This document shows, piece after piece, positions 19,883 through 28,588 of a stretch of 64,000 nucleotides of DNA (its first letter is position 1; every line of letters begins with the position of its first letter). This DNA comes from Rhizobium sp. (GTDB lineage Bacteria > Pseudomonadota > Alphaproteobacteria > Rhizobiales > Rhizobiaceae). Below the pieces are notes generated by a model, which saw only the letters and a program-made list of their open reading frames with translations, did not search any database and was not told the DNA's origin. The stretch lies in assembly GCA_019739215.1 (NCBI GenBank), contig JAHHDR010000035.1, positions 1-64,000 of the forward strand, in the 5' to 3' direction. Made by a program: the position numbers and the translations under genes.

Positions 19883-20218
19883 TCACGCCCCCGCCTTGTT
19901 CGGCCACATCATCAACACCATGGCGAGAATGCCGAGCGCCACGCCGCCGATCTGGACATTGGTCATGCGCTCATTGAAGACCGCAAAGGCGATGATGTTG
20001 ACGAGAATGAGCTGGGCGATGGCGGAGATCGAGATCGCCAGCCCGAGCCCGCCCTCGCGCATGATGCGGATCATGACGATGTTGCCCGCGGCGTAGAGAA
20101 ACAGGGACAGCGCCACCCAGAGCCAGTTGTCCGAGGAGATATAGGCACGCGTCGCGCTCGCGGCCGCGATGAAGATTGCGGAAGCACCGGCGAGAAAGAG
20201 GATGAAGGTTCCGCTCAT
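19883..20218 (-). CDS. EmrE-like small four-helix membrane protein
   Basis: 111 residues with four predicted membrane helices, the size and layout of EmrE-like or single-domain EamA transporters (segment ISAIAQLILVNIIAFAVFNERMT typical of that fold). It lies inside the ABC operon between ATPase and permease 1. Its role is unknown; it may export or import a pathway product or assist the ABC permease. The conserved N-terminal glutamate of true EmrE proteins is not seen, so it is probably not a classical multidrug exporter. Confidence 0.75.
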   Translation of the reverse strand: MSGTFILFLAGASAIFIAAASATRAYISSDNWLWVALSLFLYAAGNIVMIRIMREGGLGLAISISAIAQLILVNIIAFAVFNERMTNVQIGGVALGILAMVLMMWPNKAGA

Positions 20219-20251
20219 AGCTTGAATACGTCTTTCGCAACGGAGAATGAA

Positions 20252-21043
20252 TCAGACTTCATAGGAATGCCCCGCCCTCAACCCGTCGCGGACGCGATGG
20301 GCGATCTCGAGAAATTCGGGGGTCTCGCGGATGTCCAGCGGGCGCTCGCGGGGCAGGGGCGATTCGATGATGTCGGTAACCCGGCCGGGGCGCGGACTCA
20401 TCACCACGATCTTGGTGGAGAGATACACGGCCTCGGGGATCGAATGGGTCACGAAACAGATCGTCTTGTTGGTGCGGTCCCAGAGCTTGAGGAGTTCCTC
20501 ATTGAGATGGTCGCGGACGATCTCGTCGAGCGCGCCGAAGGGCTCGTCCATCAGGAGCAGGTCGGCATCGAAGGCCAGCGCACGGGCGATCGAGGCGCGC
20601 TGCTGCATGCCGCCGGAGAGCTGCCAGGGGAATTTCTTGGCGAAGCCAGAGAGATTGACGAGATCCAGCGTGCGGGCGATGCGGGCGGATTGCTCGCTTC
20701 TGGAGTAGCCCATGATTTCGAGCGGCAGCGCGATGTTCTTTTCGATCGTGCGCCACGGATAAAGCGCCGCGGCCTGGAAGACATAGCCATAGGCGCGACT
20801 GTGGCGTGCCTGTTCCGGCGACATGCCGTTGACCAGGATCGTGCCCGAGGTCGGCTTCTCGAGGTCGGCGATGACGCGCAGGAAGGTCGTCTTGCCGCAG
20901 CCCGACGGCCCGATGAAAGAGACAAAATCGCCCTTCTTCACATCGAGATTGACATCGGTCAGCGCGGTCACGGGCCCGTCGCCGGTCTCGAAGACGAGGC
21001 CGAGCTTGTTTGCCGCGACGACGGTTTCATTGGATTTCGACAT
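20252..21043 (-). CDS. ABC transporter ATPase (NitT/TauT type, pyrimidine locus)
   Basis: 263 residues. Walker A GPSGCGKTT near residue 45, Q-loop VFQAAALYPWRT, signature LSGGMQQR, Walker B LLLMDEPFGALDE, H-loop THSIPEA: a complete SsuB/TauB-like ATPase. First gene of the minus-strand ABC operon, divergent from the cupin gene across 71 bases that must hold both promoters. A GTG two codons further upstream (21049) is an alternative start; the ATG at 21043 is preferred because GGGTGA lies just before it. Confidence 0.87.
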   Translation of the reverse strand: MSKSNETVVAANKLGLVFETGDGPVTALTDVNLDVKKGDFVSFIGPSGCGKTTFLRVIADLEKPTSGTILVNGMSPEQARHSRAYGYVFQAAALYPWRTIEKNIALPLEIMGYSRSEQSARIARTLDLVNLSGFAKKFPWQLSGGMQQRASIARALAFDADLLLMDEPFGALDEIVRDHLNEELLKLWDRTNKTICFVTHSIPEAVYLSTKIVVMSPRPGRVTDIIESPLPRERPLDIRETPEFLEIAHRVRDGLRAGHSYEV

Positions 21044-21114
21044 GTTCACCCAGTTCGGTTATTCTCGTTCCCGACGGCGGTTATCCGCCTGTTTTTGTTG
21101 CAGGAGCAATTTCT

Positions 21115-21528
21115 ATGTCATCATCCCCGCTTCCCGAATGCAAGCTGATCCGTCCGGCAATCCCCTATGACGGCAAGCAGGGCTTTTCCTATATCGAGGG
21201 CATCTGCAAGGAGAATTCGGGCTCGAAAGGTATCGCGATGATGCTGTTGACCGTGCCACCGGGTGGCCGGGCCAAGGCGCATATGCATGAAGGGCACGAG
21301 ACCGCGATCTTCGTGCTGTCCGGCGAGGTCGAATGCTTCTATGGCGCCAGGCTCGAAAACCGCATCATCACCAAGGCCGGCGACATGTTCTACATCCCGG
21401 CCGGCGTGCCGCACCTGCCGGTCAACCGGTCGACGACTGAGAGCTGCAGTGCCGTGATAGCGCGCACGGACCCCAACGAGCAGGAGAGCGTGGTGCTGCT
21501 GCCGGAACTGGAGCGGCTGGCGGATTAG
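21115..21528 (+). CDS. Cupin-domain protein
   Basis: 137 residues forming one double-stranded beta-helix domain. Metal-ligand motif AHMHEGHETAIFVLSGEVE (two or three His and one Glu), then GDMFYIPAGVPHLPVN with the last ligand His. ATG at 21115 follows CAGGAG. The gene points away from the ABC operon and converges with the exported small protein gene. Exact function is unknown; it could be a small metalloenzyme acting on a pathway intermediate or a sensor. Confidence 0.8.
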   Translation: MSSSPLPECKLIRPAIPYDGKQGFSYIEGICKENSGSKGIAMMLLTVPPGGRAKAHMHEGHETAIFVLSGEVECFYGARLENRIITKAGDMFYIPAGVPHLPVNRSTTESCSAVIARTDPNEQESVVLLPELERLAD

Positions 21529-21545
21529 CGGTTTTTTGCGCGGGA

Positions 21546-21923
21546 TCATTCGCATCTCTTCAACGCCTCCCATACCGTTCCGTCGGCGAAACTGACGACG
21601 TAGCCGCTGGTCGCATCGCCGGATATTTCCGCCGAATCCTGAATGTTGTCCTCCGGGCCGGATCCTTCAGAGGCGCAGGTCAGCGCGAGTTTGTGGCCGC
21701 CGGCTGGTGTTGGGGTCACTACATCGAAGGAACAGTAGGTCACCATGGTCTGGAGCGCCTCTGATGTCAGGATGCGGGCGCTGTCATCCTCGCTGTAGTC
21801 GCCGATCCGCGCGAGCCGGCAGCCGCGTTCGTTGCCGTAGGTGCCTGATATCGGCAGCGTTGCCGCGATCGCGGAGAAGGGTGCCGCGCTGATCAGTGCG
21901 ATTAAGATTGCGCGGCCCCCCAT
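21546..21923 (-). CDS. Exported small protein of unknown function
   Basis: 125 residues with a signal peptide (MGGRAILIALISAAPFSAIA, cleavage near residue 20) and a short mature domain with four cysteines (RGCRLA, TYCSFD, LTCAS, final KRCE), probably disulfide-bonded in the periplasm. Starts 7 bases after the pydB stop with ribosome site GAGGAAAG, so it is translated from the pyd operon. I do not recognise a family. Confidence 0.65.
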   Translation of the reverse strand: MGGRAILIALISAAPFSAIAATLPISGTYGNERGCRLARIGDYSEDDSARILTSEALQTMVTYCSFDVVTPTPAGGHKLALTCASEGSGPEDNIQDSAEISGDATSGYVVSFADGTVWEALKRCE

Positions 21924-21930
21924 GCTTTCC

Positions 21931-23388
21931 TCAGACCCCCGTCGCCGGGATGCCCGTGCGTTCGACCTTGCGCGGTGCGACGAGTTCCTTCCAGGTCGAC
22001 AGCGCCTTGTTGACGGCCTGGAACGGCTCGCGCTTGACGAACTGACCGTGACCTTCTCTGGTCTTGACGGTCGATTCCTCGATCGCGACTTCGCCACGGG
22101 TCAGCGTGTAGCGCGGCAGGCCGGTGACCTGCTTGCCTTCGAAAACATTGTAGTCGATCGCCGATTGTTGCGTCGCTGCCGAAATCGTCTTGGAGCGCTT
22201 GGGATCCCAGACGACGATGTCGGCATCGGCGCCGACCAGGATCGCGCCCTTGCGGGGGTAGACATTGAGGATCTTGGCGATGTTGGTCGAGGTGACCGCG
22301 ACGAATTCGTTCATCGTCAGGCGGCCGGTGGCGACGCCATGGGTCCAGAGCATCGGCATGCGGTCTTCGAGGCCGCCGGTGCCGTTCGGGATCAGGGCGA
22401 AACTGTCGCGGCCGGAGCGCTTCTGCTCGGTGGTGAAGGCGCAGTGATCGGTGGCGACGACCGAGAGCGAGCCCGATTGCAGGCCGGCCCAGAGGCTGTC
22501 CTGATGCTGCTTCGAACGGAACGGGGGCGACATGACGCGGCGGGCGGCATGGTCCCAGTCCTTGTTGAAATATTCGGTCTCGTCCAGCGTCAGATGCTGG
22601 ATCAGCGGCTCGCCATAGACGCGCATGCCCTTCTGGCGCGCGCGGCGGATGGCTTCATGGGCCTGTTCGCAGGAGGTATGCACGACATAGAGCGGGACAC
22701 CCGCCATGTCGGCCAGCATGATGGCGCGGTTGGTGGCCTCGCCCTCGACCTCGGGCGGGCGGGAATAGGCGTGCGCCTCGGGGCCATTGTTACCCTCGGC
22801 CAGCAGCTTGGCGGTCATCGAGGCGACGACATCGCCGTTTTCGGCATGGACCAGCGGCAGCGCGCCCAGTTCGGCACAGCGCTGGAAGGAGGCGAACATC
22901 TCGTCGTCGTTCACCATCAGCGCACCCTTGTAGGCCATGAAGTGCTTGAAGGTGTTGATGCCGCGATCCCTGACCACCGTCTCCATCTCGTTGAAGACGC
23001 GCTCGTTCCAGCCGGTGATCGCCATGTGGAAGGAATAGTCGGCATTGGCGCGGGAGGTCTTGTTGTCCCACATCTGCAGTGCCTCGAGCAGCGACTGCTG
23101 CGGGCCGGGCAGGCAGAAATCGACGACCATGGTCGTGCCGCCGGCAAGGCCGGCGCGGGTGCCGCTCTCGAAATCGTCAGCGGAATAGGTGCCCATGAAG
23201 GGCATTTCGAGATGGACATGCGGATCGATGCCGCCGGGCATGACGTAGCAGCCTGTCGCGTCGAGGGTTTCGCCGCCCGAAAGGTTCTGACCGATCTCGA
23301 CGATGCGGCCGCCCTCGATCCTGATGTCGGCCTTGTAGGTGAGGTCGGCGGTGACGATGGTGCCGCCCTTGATGATTTTGGATGACAT
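21931..23388 (-). CDS. pydB: Dihydropyrimidinase (D-hydantoinase)
   Basis: 485 residues, normal for the family. Hydrolyses 5,6-dihydrouracil/dihydrothymine to the N-carbamoyl amino acid, the second step of reductive pyrimidine degradation, in the cytoplasm. Zinc-site motifs: GGIDPHVHLEMPF near residue 55, the lysine to be carboxylated in FKHFMAYKG near 150, then VHAENGD, YVVHTSCEQA and VVATDHCAF. ATG at 23388 with CGGAGG six bases upstream; the open frame continues far upstream through lysE but that is not coding. It follows the exporter and pydC on the same strand. Confidence 0.95.
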   Translation of the reverse strand: MSSKIIKGGTIVTADLTYKADIRIEGGRIVEIGQNLSGGETLDATGCYVMPGGIDPHVHLEMPFMGTYSADDFESGTRAGLAGGTTMVVDFCLPGPQQSLLEALQMWDNKTSRANADYSFHMAITGWNERVFNEMETVVRDRGINTFKHFMAYKGALMVNDDEMFASFQRCAELGALPLVHAENGDVVASMTAKLLAEGNNGPEAHAYSRPPEVEGEATNRAIMLADMAGVPLYVVHTSCEQAHEAIRRARQKGMRVYGEPLIQHLTLDETEYFNKDWDHAARRVMSPPFRSKQHQDSLWAGLQSGSLSVVATDHCAFTTEQKRSGRDSFALIPNGTGGLEDRMPMLWTHGVATGRLTMNEFVAVTSTNIAKILNVYPRKGAILVGADADIVVWDPKRSKTISAATQQSAIDYNVFEGKQVTGLPRYTLTRGEVAIEESTVKTREGHGQFVKREPFQAVNKALSTWKELVAPRKVERTGIPATGV

Positions 23389-23405
23389 GAATACCTCCGG
23401 AGTGT

Positions 23406-24038
23406 TCAGGCGCGCATAGTTGCGAGTTTCAGGCCGAAGCCGACGAAGACGAGGCCGGTCGCTGCCTGGATCCAGCGTTCGGCGCGGTCGCTTCGGGCAA
23501 ATCGGGACAGGCGGGAAAAGACCAGCACCATGGTCGAGAACCAGACGAGGTTGATCATGGAGTGGAGGAAGACCAGCAGGAAGATGTTTGCCGCCGTCGC
23601 ATGCTCGGGCGGCAGGAATTGCGGGAAGGCGGCGATGTAGAACATCGAGACCTTGGGATTGAGGGCATTGGTCAGCAGGCCTTCGACATAGGCCATGACC
23701 AACGTCCGCCGGCGGCGGGCGGGCGTCACTGCTGGTCTCGCAGTGGCGCCGCGCCAGGCCTGGTGCAGCGCCTTGATGCCGATATAGCAAAGATAGGCCG
23801 CGCCCAGCATCTTGACGAGGAAGAACAGGTCCGCCGAGCGCATGAGGATCACGGACAGACCGAATAGGACGAAGGCCCCGTGAATGTAGAAGGCGGTGAC
23901 GAAGCCGGCGATATTGGCAAAGCCCGCCATCCTGCCCGAGGTCGGGACGGTCCTGGCGATCAGCACGCCATTCGGGCCGGGCGAAACGACCAGCAGAGTG
24001 GTGACCGTCATGAAGGCGAGGATTGTGGCGATGTCCAT
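23406..24038 (-). CDS. LysE/RhtB family amino acid exporter
   Basis: 210 residues with about six membrane segments and the family N terminus (ILAFMTVTTLLVVSPGPNGVLI) and LTNALNPKVSMFYIAAFPQF. Members export amino acids or related small molecules. Placed between pydC and pydB, it may release excess beta-alanine, beta-aminoisobutyrate or a carbamoyl intermediate; substrate is inference. Confidence 0.85.
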   Translation of the reverse strand: MDIATILAFMTVTTLLVVSPGPNGVLIARTVPTSGRMAGFANIAGFVTAFYIHGAFVLFGLSVILMRSADLFFLVKMLGAAYLCYIGIKALHQAWRGATARPAVTPARRRRTLVMAYVEGLLTNALNPKVSMFYIAAFPQFLPPEHATAANIFLLVFLHSMINLVWFSTMVLVFSRLSRFARSDRAERWIQAATGLVFVGFGLKLATMRA

Positions 24039-24157
24039 GGGTGGGTTCCGGTTGTGGCGCTATCGGACTGCGGACGTGAATGCCGTGAAGGAGTGAGACG
24101 CGATGTTCATGAACTGTGCTCGAGGCATTGCTGGAACTCAGCCCACCCACACCGAAG

Positions 24158-25408
24158 TTACTCCACGATCCCTGCCGTCTCGACCACCGCGCGCAGCAGC
24201 ACGTCGGCGCCAGCGGTGGCCCAGTCTTTGGAAATGTCCTCGGCCTCGTTGTGGGAGAGCCCGCCGACGCAGGGGCACATGATCATGGTCGACGGGGCCA
24301 CCTTGGCAGTCCAGCAGGCGTCGTGGCCGGCCCCGGAAATCAGGTTCATGTGGCTGTAGCCGAGATCCTCGGCCGCCTTGCGCACCGAAGCGACCAGTGT
24401 CGGGTCGAAGGTGACGGGGTCGAAATGTCCTACGGCCTCGACAGCGCAGCCGACGCCGAGGACTTCGCAGATCCCGGCCGCCTCGGCCTCGATCCTTGCC
24501 CGCATGCGGTCGAGCTTGGCCTGGTCGGGAGAGCGGATGTCGACGGTAAAGATCACGGTGCCTGGCAACACGTTGCGCGAGTTGGGCGAGAATTTCACCT
24601 GGCCGACACCGCCGACGCAGCCGGGCTGGTTGTCCATGGCAACGGTCTGCACCATTTCCATGATCCGGGCCATGGCGAGCCCGGCATTGACGCGCAGGTT
24701 CATCGGAGTCGAGCCGGTATGGGCTTCCTTGCCGGTCAGTGTGAATTCAAGCCACCACAGGCCCTGACAGTGGGTGACGACGCCGATCTGCCTGTTCTCG
24801 GCCTCGAGGATCGGACCCTGCTCGATGTGATACTCGAAATAGGCGTGCATCTTGCGGGCGCCGACCTCTTCGTCGCCGACCCAGCCGATGCGCTTGAGCT
24901 CGTCGCCGAAAGTCTTGCCGTCGGGGTCCTTGCGGTCATAGGCGTAGTCCAGCGTGTGGACGCCGGCGAAGACGCCTGACGCGAGCATGGCGGGGGCGAA
25001 GCGGGCGCCTTCCTCGTTGGTCCAGTTGGTGACGACGATGGGGTGCTTCGTCCGGATATCGAGGTCGTTCATCGAGCGAATGACTTCGAGGCCGGCAAGC
25101 ACGCCGAGAACGCCGTCATACTTGCCGCCGGTCGGCTGGGTGTCGAGATGGGAGCCGACATAGACGGGCAGTGCATCCGGATCGGTGCCGGCTCGCGTGG
25201 CGAACATCGTGCCCATCTTGTCGACGGACATGGTCATCCCGGCCTCGTCGCACCAGGTCTTGAAGAGGTGGCGGCCCTCACTGTCGGAATCGGTGAGCGT
25301 CTGGCGATTGTTGCCGCCGGCGACGCCGGGGCCGACCTTCGCCATATCCATCAGCGAATCCCACAGTCGGTCGCCATTGATGCGCATGTTCTCGCCGCGT
25401 GCCGTCAC
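24158..25408 (-). CDS. pydC: N-carbamoyl-beta-alanine amidohydrolase (beta-ureidopropionase, M20 type)
   Basis: 416 residues from the GTG at 25408, chosen for the GGGAG box before it. Belongs to the hydantoinase/carbamoylase (HyuC, AllC-like) branch of the M20 metallopeptidases and releases beta-alanine, CO2 and ammonia from N-carbamoyl-beta-alanine, step three of the reductive pathway. Metal and substrate motifs: GSHLDTQPTGGKYDGVLGV near residue 80, TNEEGARFAP near 128, YHIEQGP near 190, HTGSTPM, SGAGHDACW and GGLSHNEAE. An allantoate or hydantoin carbamoylase role cannot be excluded by sequence, but neighbours favour pyrimidines. Divergent from rutR with a RutR-type operator between. Confidence 0.9.
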   Translation of the reverse strand: MTARGENMRINGDRLWDSLMDMAKVGPGVAGGNNRQTLTDSDSEGRHLFKTWCDEAGMTMSVDKMGTMFATRAGTDPDALPVYVGSHLDTQPTGGKYDGVLGVLAGLEVIRSMNDLDIRTKHPIVVTNWTNEEGARFAPAMLASGVFAGVHTLDYAYDRKDPDGKTFGDELKRIGWVGDEEVGARKMHAYFEYHIEQGPILEAENRQIGVVTHCQGLWWLEFTLTGKEAHTGSTPMNLRVNAGLAMARIMEMVQTVAMDNQPGCVGGVGQVKFSPNSRNVLPGTVIFTVDIRSPDQAKLDRMRARIEAEAAGICEVLGVGCAVEAVGHFDPVTFDPTLVASVRKAAEDLGYSHMNLISGAGHDACWTAKVAPSTMIMCPCVGGLSHNEAEDISKDWATAGADVLLRAVVETAGIVE

Positions 25409-25565
25409 TGATATCTCCCTGCATTGGCATGAATGACATGGCATTCATGCCCTGGGCGCGGGCAAGATGCCAAGCGCCGGTCTTGTTCCCGTGGTCCCCG
25501 GAGCGGATGATTTTTCTCTCTTCCCCGAATTGGACTTGCCTTTGTTTGGCGATTTGTCCAATAAT

Positions 25566-25581
25566 TTGACCGTTTGGTAAA
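25566..25581. promoter_or_regulatory. RutR-type operator between pydC and rutR
   Basis: TTGACCGTTTGGTAAA closely matches the E. coli RutR consensus TTGACCATTTGGTCAA (known from the literature). It lies in the 259-base divergent gap, 157 bases from the pydC start and 86 from the rutR start. A second site of nearly the same sequence precedes preT at 37376-37391. Confidence 0.75.
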
Positions 25582-25667
25582 CATTACAATTTCTTTCGCC
25601 GCACTCAAGCCGAAAAGCATGCCGGTCCAGACATTTTTCCGGGCCGCAGGAGGGGACCAGAGCTAGG

Positions 25668-26309
25668 ATGGCGATACCCAGGGCAGCAAAGACCCAGCGT
25701 CGAACCCGCATTCAGGAAGAGAAGGAAGAACAAATCCTCGAAGCCGCGCTGGACGTGTTTTCGAGCCACGGATTCCGCGGCGCCACGATCGACGAGATCG
25801 CCGAGGCGGCCGGCATGTCCAAGCCCAACCTGCTCTACTATTTCCGCACCAAGGAGGCGATGCACCGGGCATTGATCGAGCGCGTGCTGGATACCTGGCT
25901 CGATCCCTTGCGCGAATTTGACGCCGAGGGAAACCCCGAATCCGAGATCCGCAGCTACATCCGCCGCAAGCTCGAGATGGCCCGCGACTTCCCCCGCGAG
26001 AGCCGGCTGTTCGCCAACGAGGTTCTGCGCGGCGCGCCACTGATCGAGGATGAACTCAAGGGTCCGCTGAAGCAGCTCGTCGACGAGAAGGCCGAGGTGA
26101 TCCGTACCTGGGCCAAGGCCGGCAAGATCGCCAAATGCGACCCCTATCACCTGATCTTTTCGATCTGGTCTACGACGCAGCACTATGCCGACTTCGACGT
26201 GCAGGTGCGTGCGGTGCTTGGCCAGGAAAAGGCTGGTGAGGGGCGGTTCGAGGATGCGGCGCGCTACCTCGAACAGCTTTTCCTCGGCGGACTCGGTATC
26301 GAGAAATAG
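25668..26309 (+). CDS. rutR: TetR-family regulator of pyrimidine use (RutR)
   Basis: 213 residues. N-terminal TetR helix-turn-helix at about residues 20-66 (ILEAALDVFSSHGF, then IDEIAEAAGMSKPNLLYYF) and a C-terminal ligand-binding domain (TFSIWSTT-like segment SIWSTTQHYADFDVQV) of the RutR/YcdC type. RutR binds uracil or thymine and releases its operators; here it would induce the divergent pyd genes and preTA. Its first 52 codons are repeated at the window start because the palindrome reaches into this gene. The downstream 90 bases hold nothing evident. Confidence 0.88.
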   Translation: MAIPRAAKTQRRTRIQEEKEEQILEAALDVFSSHGFRGATIDEIAEAAGMSKPNLLYYFRTKEAMHRALIERVLDTWLDPLREFDAEGNPESEIRSYIRRKLEMARDFPRESRLFANEVLRGAPLIEDELKGPLKQLVDEKAEVIRTWAKAGKIAKCDPYHLIFSIWSTTQHYADFDVQVRAVLGQEKAGEGRFEDAARYLEQLFLGGLGIEK

Positions 26310-26399
26310 CGCGAGCTGGTGCTCGGGCCTGCTATGCATGATTGAGTGAGAGGTTTATAATACGCCTTGCGTCCAGGGTGGACGCGGGGGAGAAAATTC

Positions 26400-26684
26400 A
26401 TGGATCTCACAGCAATCATCACCCAGCTTGTCGGCGGCGCGATCGGTGGTCTCGGCGGCGGAAAGGTCATCAAGGATTCCGATCTCGGGCCCATCGTCAA
26501 CCTGATCGTCGGAGCGATCGGCGGACTGGGCGGCGGCGCGCTCACCGGCCAGATGATGGGGGCCGCACCGGCCGGCGGTGCTGATATCGGCGCGCTCGTC
26601 GCCCAATTGGTGGGCGGTGGTGTCGGCGGCGCGATCCTGCAGGTCGTCGTGGGCCTCATCAAGAACAAGATGATGGCGCGCTGA
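26400..26684 (+). CDS. Glycine-zipper small membrane protein
   Basis: 94 residues, three hydrophobic stretches with repeated GG and GGxGGG patterns (VGGAIGGLGGGKV, VGAIGGLGGGAL, VGGGVGGAILQVV), typical of glycine-zipper membrane packing. ATG at 26400 follows GGGGGAGAAAATTC; an in-frame start 11 codons upstream has no ribosome site. No family or function recognised. Confidence 0.6.
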   Translation: MDLTAIITQLVGGAIGGLGGGKVIKDSDLGPIVNLIVGAIGGLGGGALTGQMMGAAPAGGADIGALVAQLVGGGVGGAILQVVVGLIKNKMMAR

Positions 26685-26853
26685 AGCCAATTCACCGCTG
26701 GCCGCAACTGGTGCTCGCGCCGGCCGCAAGGCCTTGCGAGCTTGCTCCCTTATGAGTGCCTGAAGAAGCACCAGCGGGCGTACGCTCCGGACAAGCTATT
26801 GTTCGTATGCGTCCATGTCATGTGCACCTGCGCCAGAGAAGGCCGCCTGACCC

Positions 26854-27585
26854 ATGAACGTTCCCCCCGTCGACAGTCCGCAATTCATGCAATTCCTCGC
26901 GCTGGTTGTCGACCATGCGCTCGGCAACCCGCGTGGCGACGCCTTCAACCTTGACAACCTGGCCCGCCTGTCTGCGGCGGTTTCTTCGTCGCAGTACCTC
27001 TATTCGCGGATGATCGGTGCACAGCGCTTCAACAGTGCGCTTGAACTGACCGATTTTGCGGTGTCGTGCGCGACCGTCGAGGGCCTGGCACTCGAGTTTG
27101 GCGTCTTCTCCGGCCGTTCGATCAATCGCATAGCGCAGGCGCGACCAGGCCCTGTCTACGGTTTTGACAGCTTCGAAGGACTTCCGGAGGAATGGCGCGA
27201 CGGCTACGGCAAGGGCCGGTTCGCGCGAGAAGGCCTGCCTGAGGTGCTGCCGAATGTCGAACTGGTTGTCGGTTGGTTCGACAGGACCCTGCCGCAGTTC
27301 CTCGACGATCATCCGGGTCCGGTTTCGATCGTCCATGTCGATTGCGATCTCTACAGTTCCACCCAGACCGTGCTGCAGCAGTTGCGGGAGCGGATCGTGC
27401 CAGGCACGATCATCCTGTTTGACGAGTATTTCAATTATCCCGGCTGGGAGATGCACGAATACAAGGCTTTCATGGAATTCGTCGATTCCACCGGCATGCA
27501 ATACGAGTATATCGGGCTCAATCCCAACCACCAGCAGGTGGCCGTGCGGGTCAGTGGCTTCTTTAATCGCCGGGCATCCACCTGA
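26854..27585 (+). CDS. TylF/MycF-family class I methyltransferase
   Basis: 243 residues. SAM-binding core with LEFGVFSGRSINRIA near residue 80 and the acidic metal-binding stretch SIVHVDCDLYSST near 163, ending IILFDEYFNYPGW: the pattern of metal-dependent macrocin-O-methyltransferase (TylF) relatives. Substrate is unknown; in non-actinobacteria such genes often modify sugars of surface polysaccharides or small metabolites. It stands alone between a small membrane protein and a convergent transporter gene. Confidence 0.8.
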   Translation: MNVPPVDSPQFMQFLALVVDHALGNPRGDAFNLDNLARLSAAVSSSQYLYSRMIGAQRFNSALELTDFAVSCATVEGLALEFGVFSGRSINRIAQARPGPVYGFDSFEGLPEEWRDGYGKGRFAREGLPEVLPNVELVVGWFDRTLPQFLDDHPGPVSIVHVDCDLYSSTQTVLQQLRERIVPGTIILFDEYFNYPGWEMHEYKAFMEFVDSTGMQYEYIGLNPNHQQVAVRVSGFFNRRAST

Positions 27586-27619
27586 TCGGATGAGGTGGGA
27601 TCGGCCGCCGCGCAGGCGG

Positions 27620-28531
27620 TCAATCCGGCAGAAGCGCCATGACGAGAAGGCCGCATGCGGTGACGAGTGCGCCGGCTGCGACGCTTGCAGGCACCCAGCC
27701 GTGCCCGATCACCCCTTCCAGCACGATGATGAAGCTCGGCGTCAGGTAGCCATAGCCGAGCACCTTGGGCGCAGGCAGCCGCAGTGACGCGTACTGTATC
27801 AGCAGGAACGTGATGACCGTGGTGACGATCGCGAGATAGAGGATCGCCAGCCAGACCACCGTCGGAACGCCGGCAAGGTCCACCCTATTCAGTGTCGGAA
27901 CGCCCGGGATGGCCAGCCACAGCAAGGTGGCCGCGACACCCCAGAATGCGAATTCGAACGAAGATTCCCCGCGATTGAGCTTGCGCAGCAGTGGCGCGTA
28001 GGCGGCATGGCAGACGACGCCGACAAAGAAGATGATTTCACCCGCGCCGACATCGAAGGCGACGATTGCCGCGATATCCCCGCGAAAGATCACCCAGATG
28101 GCCCCCGCCGCCGCAATGAACAGGCTCAGCATGACACCGGGCCGCGTGACCTGGCGCATGAAGAGCCAAGCGAAGCCGGCGCTGATCAGGGGCATGAGGG
28201 TGAAGACGGCGCCTGTGGCCACGGGGCTGGTGAATTCCAGGGCCTTGAACATCGTCGACATATAGATGGCCATCAGCGCGCCGAGCAGGACGAACCGCCA
28301 GGGAGCGGCGGGAAAACGCACCTGGCTCCGAAGCACGAGGAGCCCGACGCCCAGCATTGCGCCGGTCGCGATCGCATAGCGGACGAGATTGATGGCGAAG
28401 CCGGGCATGCGTGTCGCGGCAATGCCCCCGAAGGAGAAGGAGCCGGCTATCAGCACGGCAAAAAGCAGCATGGCGAGATGCGCCCTGAGCTTGTCCCGCC
28501 CGGTCGCGTGTCGTGTCAGTCTATCGTGCAT
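27620..28531 (-). CDS. EamA/RhaT-family DMT transporter
   Basis: About 303 residues with ten predicted membrane helices in two EamA repeats. Inner-membrane export or uptake of a small metabolite; the substrate cannot be told. The start is uncertain: ATG at 28531 gives a typical N terminus, while ATG at 28561 has a somewhat better AGG box. Its stop converges with the methyltransferase gene 34 bases away; a short hairpin (CCGCC/GGCGG near 27607-27621) lies there. Confidence 0.8.
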   Translation of the reverse strand: MHDRLTRHATGRDKLRAHLAMLLFAVLIAGSFSFGGIAATRMPGFAINLVRYAIATGAMLGVGLLVLRSQVRFPAAPWRFVLLGALMAIYMSTMFKALEFTSPVATGAVFTLMPLISAGFAWLFMRQVTRPGVMLSLFIAAAGAIWVIFRGDIAAIVAFDVGAGEIIFFVGVVCHAAYAPLLRKLNRGESSFEFAFWGVAATLLWLAIPGVPTLNRVDLAGVPTVVWLAILYLAIVTTVITFLLIQYASLRLPAPKVLGYGYLTPSFIIVLEGVIGHGWVPASVAAGALVTACGLLVMALLPD

Positions 28532-28588
28532 GGCGAGCGATGGTCGGCATGTGCAGTCCATGCGCCGCCTGCGCGCGAAAATCAACGC

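Larger units (their letters stand above)
12933..25825. repeat. Right arm of giant inverted repeat (continuous with the rest of the window)
   Basis: Reverse complement of 1-12892. At 25826 the sequence continues through rutR into unique DNA, so this is the copy to trust for gene content. From 12933 to about 16834 it contains many one-base errors; from 16835 outward all genes are intact. Confidence 0.97.

Noticed and set aside
19688..23385. Long open frames of 486 and 514 residues opposite the ABC ATPase and pydB
   Set aside because: They lie antisense to well-conserved genes and have the composition typical of GC-rich shadow frames.
21931..24150. A 739-residue protein fused to dihydropyrimidinase (and its mirror copy at 1676-3895)
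   Set aside because: The first 254 residues are an out-of-frame reading of the lysE gene; the real start at 23388 has its own ribosome site.
1..25825. Adaptive gene amplification or a composite transposon with inverted arms
   Set aside because: No transposase, insertion sequence ends or target repeats are visible, and the arms meet in the middle of livG.
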